Positions 6,755-10,822 of a stretch of 10,822 nt of DNA are shown piece by piece. The notes under the pieces were generated by a model, which saw only the letters and a list, made by a program, of their open reading frames with translations, searched no databases and was not told the DNA's origin. The position numbers and the translations under genes were made by a program. This stretch comes from Acidobacteriota bacterium (lineage in GTDB: Bacteria > Acidobacteriota > Vicinamibacteria > Vicinamibacterales > UBA8438), in NCBI GenBank assembly GCA_003533545.1, contig DQEK01000280.1, forward strand, positions 1 through 10,822, written 5' to 3'. Each line of letters starts with the position of its first letter. The first letter of the stretch is position 1.

Positions 6755-7835
6755 CGGTCTCCAGCAGTAAGTCCCTACCCAACCAACGTGGGGCACTCTC
6801 ACCCAACGTAGCAATCGACACCTGCCCAAGCGGCACCCACGCGACCCCGGTCTCACCTAGCACAACTGGAGCCAAGTAAAGCCGAACTCGATCGACCAAA
6901 CCCGCACCCCACATCGACTGATGCAGTAGGGCGCCTCCCTCAAGCAACAGGTCGCTTACGTCGTGTACTAGAAGCCGAGACAGCGCCGCCGCCGGGTCCC
7001 GCGCAGGCAACACCTCAACCACTGCCCCCGCCCGCTCTAGCCCCCCCGCACGGTCTGGCCAGCGAGCAACTCCAGCCTCCGTCGTCACGATCACCACCGG
7101 CCCAGCATCAAGCGTGCCAAGCAGGCGTGCGGTGGGCGGCGTCCTCATCCGCGTATCGAATACCACTCGAACCAACGGGCGCTGCCTTTCGGCACCACGT
7201 GCCGTCAGCAAGGGGTCGTCCACGACAACTGTCTCTGAGCCGACCGCGATGGCGTCCACAACGCCTCTCACGTCGTGGGCGTGGGCTGACGCTTCATGAC
7301 CTGTCAATTGTGTGCGCTCACCTGGTGCCACCGCAATCTTGCCATCCAGGCTCAACGCCACCTTCATCGTAACGAATGGCCTGGCGCGGCGTTGCACCGT
7401 AAAGAAAGCCTCGTTGAGACGCGTGGCCTCCGCCTCGCGGACACCGACCGTGACCGAAATCCCCCGTTCGCGGAGATACCGAATACCGGCCCCACGAACA
7501 CGAGGGTCAGGGTCTTCCACTCCGACTACGACCGCTGCCAAACCGGCTTGCACGATCCGTTCGACACACGGTCCAGTTCGGCCTTTATGACAACAGGGCT
7601 CCAGCGTGCAATAGAGCCATCCCCCCGTAGCGGCGTCACCGGCTTCGTCGAGCGCAACGACTTCGGCATGTCGGCCACCGGCACGAGCGTGGTATCCGCG
7701 TCCGACCACGTAACCGCGCTGGGTCACCAAGGCGCCGACCATAGGATTTGGACTCGTTGCGCCACGCCCGCGTGCCGCCAGCGCAAGGGCCTCGGCCATT
7801 AGCGCATCGTCGCTCGTCTGTATCAACTCACTCAC
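6735..7835 (-). CDS. ribD: Bifunctional diaminohydroxyphosphoribosylaminopyrimidine deaminase / 5-amino-6-(5-phosphoribosylamino)uracil reductase (RibD)
   Basis: RibD performs the second and third steps of the pyrimidine branch of riboflavin synthesis: deamination of the ring, then NADPH-dependent reduction of the ribose. In this 366-residue product the N-terminal zinc deaminase shows SPNPMVGALV (28-37), HAE (56-58, with Glu58 catalytic) and PCCHKGRTGPC (80-90), so the zinc ligands His56, Cys81 and Cys90 are present. The C-terminal reductase (about 152-366) shows RPFVTMKVALSLDGKIA (152-168), TVVVDDPLLT (202-211) and LLLEGGALL (296-304). The chosen GTG at 7835 forms a GTGA overlap with the ftsY stop. 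A TTG one codon earlier is possible but less likely. Neither has a clear Shine-Dalgarno, consistent with coupling to ftsY. Its 3' end overlaps ribE by 20 bases. Confidence 0.95.
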   Translation of the reverse strand: MSELIQTSDDALMAEALALAARGRGATSPNPMVGALVTQRGYVVGRGYHARAGGRHAEVVALDEAGDAATGGWLYCTLEPCCHKGRTGPCVERIVQAGLAAVVVGVEDPDPRVRGAGIRYLRERGISVTVGVREAEATRLNEAFFTVQRRARPFVTMKVALSLDGKIAVAPGERTQLTGHEASAHAHDVRGVVDAIAVGSETVVVDDPLLTARGAERQRPLVRVVFDTRMRTPPTARLLGTLDAGPVVIVTTEAGVARWPDRAGGLERAGAVVEVLPARDPAAALSRLLVHDVSDLLLEGGALLHQSMWGAGLVDRVRLYLAPVVLGETGVAWVPLGQVSIATLGESAPRWLGRDLLLETDVHRVD

Positions 7836-8746
7836 CAAACCGGTTCAAACAGCGCCTCCACATAATGCTCCGCAGAAAACGGCAGCAGGTCATCTAGCTC
7901 TTCTCCGACGCCAACGTATCGGATAGGCACCCCAAGTTCCGACGTAATCGCTGCGGCAATCCCACCTTTAGCGGTACCGTCGAGCTTGGTTAACACGACA
8001 CCGGTCACGCCTGCAGCCTCCAGAAATGCCCGCCCTTGTGCCAATCCGTTCTGTCCGACGGTGGCGTCGAGCACGAGCAGGGTCTCATGTGGCGCGCCAG
8101 AGACGACCCGGCCCGCGACCCGCCTGATCTTGTCGAGCTCCCTCATCAAATTGACGTGAGTGTGAAGACGTCCAGCCGTGTCAATCAACACGACGTCTCG
8201 TCCTCTCGCCTTACCCGCAGAGATCGCGTCGAACACGACCGCGGCGGGGTCGGTCCCCGACCGTGCCCGAACAAAATCGGCACCAACCCGCCTAGCCCAG
8301 ATCTCAAGCTGCTCGACCGCTGCCGCTCGAAACGTATCCGCTGCGCAAATCACGGACCGCTCACCCGCTTGATTCAGCAGATGGGCTAATTTGCCGACGC
8401 TCGTGGTCTTCCCCGTGCCGTTAACACCGACGACAAGAACAACCCGTGGCCGCACAGTGGTAGGCCGTGCCCCCTCCGTTCCATCCAGTAACCGTCGCAA
8501 CTCAGCCTTGACCACGGATCGAACGTCCGCGGTTCCACCCCGGCTCCCCGCCACCTCAAGCAGACGCGCCGTGGCAGCGACGCCGATGTCCGCTTGGAGC
8601 AAAGTCTCTTCGAGAGCGACCAAGCCCTCACCCGAAACGTCTCCGTCCAAGCCGCCCGTCTCGCGAGTGACCGTATTAGCGAACAGGCTGGACAGTTGGT
8701 TCGTTGTGAGTCGCAGGCCGTTTCGAAGTCGATTGAATACACTCAC
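7832..8746 (-). CDS. ftsY: Signal recognition particle receptor FtsY
   Basis: FtsY is the membrane-associated SRP receptor; its GTPase pairs with Ffh to hand ribosomes to the translocon. The 304-residue product is an NG-domain protein. The N domain (about 1-95) includes ALEETLLQADIGVAAT. The G domain has GVNGTGKTTSVGKLA (107-121), AADTFRAAAVEQLEIWA (135-151), DTAGRLHTHVNLMREL (189-204), TKLDGTAKGG (253-262) and YVGVGEELDDLLPF (277-290). The long acidic A domain of E. coli FtsY is absent, as in many bacteria; the basic, amphipathic first 20 residues (NRLRNGLRLTTNQLSSLF) could serve as a lipid-binding helix. The start is GTG at 8746, 12 bases after gpsA. The stop overlaps ribD by four bases. 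Its partner gene ffh is about 3 kb downstream on the same strand. Confidence 0.96.
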   Translation of the reverse strand: MSVFNRLRNGLRLTTNQLSSLFANTVTRETGGLDGDVSGEGLVALEETLLQADIGVAATARLLEVAGSRGGTADVRSVVKAELRRLLDGTEGARPTTVRPRVVLVVGVNGTGKTTSVGKLAHLLNQAGERSVICAADTFRAAAVEQLEIWARRVGADFVRARSGTDPAAVVFDAISAGKARGRDVVLIDTAGRLHTHVNLMRELDKIRRVAGRVVSGAPHETLLVLDATVGQNGLAQGRAFLEAAGVTGVVLTKLDGTAKGGIAAAITSELGVPIRYVGVGEELDDLLPFSAEHYVEALFEPVW

Positions 8747-8758
8747 GAGTCCACTATC

Positions 8759-9784
8759 TCACAGGGGTCTCGCCGCCTCGCGGTCACCATCGGTTTCGGC
8801 TCTCTGCCGTCTAAGCATGAGGGTATCGACCGCGACCCGGGTCTCAGTACGACCAGCCAGAACGTCAGCCATCTGGGTCACAATGGGAAGTTCCACTCGG
8901 AAGCGCTGCCCGAGTTCGAGAGCCGCCTCCGTCGTCCGAACGCCTTCAGCGACAGTCCGCATACCTGCAAGTATCTCGCTCACAGGACGGCCACGTCCCA
9001 GTTCGATCCCCACTTGGCGGTTGCGACTAAGTCCACCCGTGCAGGTCAAGATAAGGTCACCTAGACCGCTCAATCCAGACAGGGTCTCTCGACTGCCTCC
9101 CATCGCACAAGCCAGACGGGAAATTTCGGCAAGCCCCCGCGTGATTAAGGCAGCCATGGCATTCGGCCCCAAACCAAGTCCCTCAACCACCCCGGCTGCA
9201 ATGGCAATCACATTCTTCATCGCGCCGCCCATTTCGACTCCCGTCACGTCGCCACTGACATACAACCGCAGCGCGGAAGATCGAAATCCCGCTTGCACCG
9301 CCTCAGCGGCCTCCGAGTCAAGACTCGCCACGACCACCGCGGTTGTCTTCTCACGCGCAAGCTCGAAAGCAAAGCTGGGCCCAGAAAGAACCACTACCCG
9401 CTGCGAAGCGCCCGCCTCCTGCGTGATGATTTCTGACATCCGATTTAAAGTTCCACGCTCGATCCCCTTCGCCGCGCTAACAAAGGTCACCCCTGTCCGT
9501 AATAGCGGTGCGACCTGCCTGATGACCTGACGCGTCACGTGCGACGGCACCGCCGACACTATGCACTCGCTACCCTCAAGCGCCTCCTCAAGCGAAGCAG
9601 TCGGCAATAGGCCAGACGGGAACAACACGTCCGGCAGATAGACCGTATTGCACCGCTCCTGACGCAAACGATCGACATGCCCCGCATTCCTTGCCCACAA
9701 CCGAGCTTGGGTGCCAAGACGAGCCACGTGAATGGCCAGTGCTGTACCCCACCCTCCAGCTCCCAGTACGGTGACAGTCCTCAT
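8759..9784 (-). CDS. gpsA: Glycerol-3-phosphate dehydrogenase [NAD(P)+]
   Basis: GpsA reduces dihydroxyacetone phosphate to sn-glycerol 3-phosphate, the backbone used by PlsY. The 341-residue product begins directly with the Rossmann strand and nucleotide loop VTVLGAGGWGTALA (4-17). It continues with SAVPSH (77-82), SAAKGIERGTL (103-113), LSGPSFA (133-139), GAMKNVIAIAAG (187-198) with catalytic Lys190, and GLSGLGDLILTCTG (237-250) followed by SRNRQVG. The frame is open for 60 more codons upstream, but these lie mostly within plsY and encode a Trp/Arg-rich stretch unlike the family, so the ATG at 9784 is chosen. GGGTGA about seven bases upstream could act as a weak ribosome site. It lies 19 bases after plsY and 12 bases before ftsY, forming a lipid-synthesis pair with plsY. 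Confidence 0.97.
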   Translation of the reverse strand: MRTVTVLGAGGWGTALAIHVARLGTQARLWARNAGHVDRLRQERCNTVYLPDVLFPSGLLPTASLEEALEGSECIVSAVPSHVTRQVIRQVAPLLRTGVTFVSAAKGIERGTLNRMSEIITQEAGASQRVVVLSGPSFAFELAREKTTAVVVASLDSEAAEAVQAGFRSSALRLYVSGDVTGVEMGGAMKNVIAIAAGVVEGLGLGPNAMAALITRGLAEISRLACAMGGSRETLSGLSGLGDLILTCTGGLSRNRQVGIELGRGRPVSEILAGMRTVAEGVRTTEAALELGQRFRVELPIVTQMADVLAGRTETRVAVDTLMLRRQRAETDGDREAARPL

Positions 9785-9803
9785 CGAGTCACCCGTATGG
9801 TCA

Positions 9804-10418
9804 TCATTTTGCCTTTCTCTTCTCCCTCGACCGAGGACCCACGATTCTGCCCTCCCCGAGGCGCGGTTCACCACCCGCTTGTAGTCGGGCCAAATTCGAA
9901 CGGTGTCGGAATACCACCAATGCAGCCACCGCCACCGCCAGTACGACGAGCGGCACCTTCCCACCCAAAAAAACCACGGCTACCGGAAGGCAGAACGCAG
10001 CGACCATCGATCCAACTGACACATAACGGCTCGTACCTGCCGCGATGATAAATGCGGCCAAACTAACGAGAGCCGACGGAAGTGACAGCAGCAGGAAGAC
10101 GCCGAACGCCGTTGCCACTCCCTTACCACCATCGAATCCAAGCCAAATTGGGAACACGTGCCCCGCCACGGCGGCGCCAGCGACCGCGGTAGTCGTCACG
10201 ACGTCAGTCCCCATTTGGGTTGCCAGCCACACGGCCGCGCAGCCCTTGGATACATCTAAAACCAGCACAGCCAACGCTGCCACGGAACCTCGCACACGCC
10301 ACACATTGGTCGCGCCTGGATTGCCACTCCCAGTGGTTCTAACCTCGGGCCCGGCGATCAACAACGCAAACGGAGTTGACCCCAGAAGATACCCACAAAG
10401 AATCGCCAGCCAGGTCAT
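9804..10418 (-). CDS. plsY: Acyl-phosphate:glycerol-3-phosphate acyltransferase PlsY
   Basis: PlsY is an integral membrane enzyme that acylates glycerol 3-phosphate with acyl-phosphate made by PlsX, the first step of phosphatidic acid synthesis. The 204-residue product has about five hydrophobic segments and the three cytosolic PlsY motifs. Motif 1 is GSGNPGATNVWR (30-41). Motif 2 is GHVFPIWLGFDGGKGVATAF (86-105). Motif 3 is RHRSNLARLQAGGEPRLG (171-188). A short basic tail (SREKRKAK) ends the protein. The ATG at 10418 follows a region with no good Shine-Dalgarno. It lies 166 bases after cinA and 19 bases before gpsA, which supplies its substrate, so plsY may start a plsY-gpsA-ftsY-rib transcription unit, although I could not identify a convincing promoter. 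Confidence 0.97.
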   Translation of the reverse strand: MTWLAILCGYLLGSTPFALLIAGPEVRTTGSGNPGATNVWRVRGSVAALAVLVLDVSKGCAAVWLATQMGTDVVTTTAVAGAAVAGHVFPIWLGFDGGKGVATAFGVFLLLSLPSALVSLAAFIIAAGTSRYVSVGSMVAAFCLPVAVVFLGGKVPLVVLAVAVAALVVFRHRSNLARLQAGGEPRLGEGRIVGPRSREKRKAK

Positions 10419-10447
10419 GTCAGAACATGCCGATGCAGCTTAGAAGA

Positions 10448-10474
10448 GCGCCTACCAAAAACCTAGGCTGGCGC
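10448..10474 (-). other. GC-rich hairpin upstream of plsY
   Basis: On the minus strand GCGCC (10474-10470) pairs with GGCGC (10452-10448). A 1x1 mismatch and three further pairs (one of them G-U) lead to a nine-base T-rich loop. A short pyrimidine run TCTTCT follows. It could be a weak terminator of the cinA transcript or a leader structure of plsY, 29 bases before its start. The stem is short and imperfect, so this is tentative. Confidence 0.25.
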
Positions 10475-10535
10475 CAATCAAAGGCAACATCCAGAGCGAC
10501 CGCACCACCCGCCCTGGCACACCTATCTCGACGAC

Positions 10536-10568
10536 CAGTTCTTGGAAACAGCATTGCATCCAGAACTG
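10536..10568 (-). other. Inverted repeat just downstream of cinA
   Basis: CAGTTCT (10568-10562 on the minus strand) and AGAACTG (10542-10536) are perfect 7-base arms. Three extra inner pairs (GGA/TCC) are possible across a one-base bulge, with a 12-base loop. The structure begins 16 bases after the cinA stop codon. No T-run follows, so it is not a canonical terminator; it may stabilise the 3' end of the cinA mRNA. Confidence 0.25.
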
Positions 10569-10584
10569 TAGCCGCAGTTTAGGT

Positions 10585-10822
10585 TCAGCTACGACTGGGG
10601 AGAGTATGCCCTGCTCCCTCACGCTGTAATGTACGCCGTAGCAGGTCAAGTGCGAAGCGCGTCGCAGCACGCCTGACGGTTCCACGGTCTCCCGGAAGCT
10701 GCACCGTCTTCGCTTGACGCTTATCACCGGGTCCAACGACGCCGACACACACTGTGCCTACTGGTTTCATCTCGCTTCCTCCTCCGGGACCAGCGACACC
10801 AGTCACGCCAATTCCGACGTCC
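10585..10822 (-). CDS. CinA / nicotinamide-nucleotide amidohydrolase, C-terminal fragment (partial at right edge)
   Basis: The frame enters from beyond the right edge and ends with TGA at 10585, showing about 78 codons. The visible part reads GVTGVAGPGGGSEMKPVGTV, the diagnostic block of the CinA C-terminal (PncC-type) domain. It ends with LPGDRGTVRRAATRFALDLL, the usual last helix, and a short tail. PncC deamidates nicotinamide mononucleotide to nicotinate mononucleotide in pyridine nucleotide salvage; full-length CinA adds an N-terminal MoCF-like domain. Only the end of the domain is visible, so I cannot tell whether this is a two-domain CinA or a stand-alone PncC. A GTG at 10806 is internal to the motif and not a real start. 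plsY follows after 166 bases on the same strand. Confidence 0.92.
   Translation of the reverse strand, partial: DVGIGVTGVAGPGGGSEMKPVGTVCVGVVGPGDKRQAKTVQLPGDRGTVRRAATRFALDLLRRTLQREGAGHTLPSRS

Noticed and set aside
6755..6856. 34-residue N-terminal extension of riboflavin synthase
   Set aside because: It lies inside ribD and does not match the family, whose proteins start at MFTGLIE.
8391..9530. 379-codon open frame on the plus strand opposite ftsY and gpsA
   Set aside because: It is antisense to two unambiguous genes. Its Ser/Arg/Thr/Pro-rich sequence is the mirror of GC-rich codons; VVFPVPLTP is simply the P-loop of FtsY read backwards.
9785..9964. 60-residue N-terminal extension of GpsA
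   Set aside because: It lies mostly inside plsY and is Trp/Arg-rich; the family begins at the Rossmann strand encoded from 9784.
10452..10748. 98-codon minus-strand frame overlapping the cinA end, with a hydrophobic C-terminus
   Set aside because: Most of it is out of frame inside the CinA domain. The part beyond cinA (about 35 codons from an ATG) has no ribosome site or recognisable motif.

Overview
This is an ordinary, densely packed housekeeping region of a bacterial chromosome. Every gene I can support lies on the minus strand, so transcription runs from right to left. No mobile element, CRISPR array, tRNA or rRNA was recognised. The base composition is moderately GC-rich, and GTG starts are frequent (trmD, rimM, rnhB, ftsY and probably ribD). 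The order ffh-rpsP-khpA-rimM-trmD-rplS-rnhB is widespread in Gram-positive, acidobacterial and deltaproteobacterial lineages. PlsY, a bifunctional RibBA and a short FtsY without an acidic A domain fit a non-gammaproteobacterial genome. The small membrane protein at the left edge reminds me of acidobacterial proteins, but assignment to Acidobacteriota is a low-confidence inference.

Layout in transcription order (right to left). (1) 10822-10585: C-terminus of a CinA/PncC-type nicotinamide-nucleotide amidohydrolase, cut by the window edge. A 166-base gap with possible RNA hairpins follows. (2) 10418-8759: plsY and gpsA, the glycerol-3-phosphate steps of phospholipid synthesis. (3) 8746-7832: ftsY, the SRP receptor. 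(4) 7835-4858: ribD, ribE and ribBA, riboflavin synthesis without ribH; successive genes from ftsY to ribBA overlap by 4, 20 and 8 bases. (5) 4857-4701: a 157-base intergenic region, the most regulatory-looking stretch here. It holds a good sigma-70-type promoter candidate, an imperfect 35-base dyad next to its -10 element and a tandem decamer just before ffh. (6) 4700-335: ffh, rpsP, khpA, rimM, trmD, rplS and rnhB, for protein targeting, ribosome assembly, tRNA m1G37 methylation and RNase HII. (7) 334-1: a non-coding stretch, then the N-terminal part of a small membrane protein that runs off the left edge and has no clear start codon.

The genes serve membrane biogenesis (lipid synthesis plus SRP and its receptor), flavin supply and ribosome/tRNA maturation. 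I found no previously undescribed system. The items most worth a second look are the ffh promoter dyad, the start of the left-edge membrane protein, and ftsY and ffh flanking a riboflavin cluster that lacks ribH.
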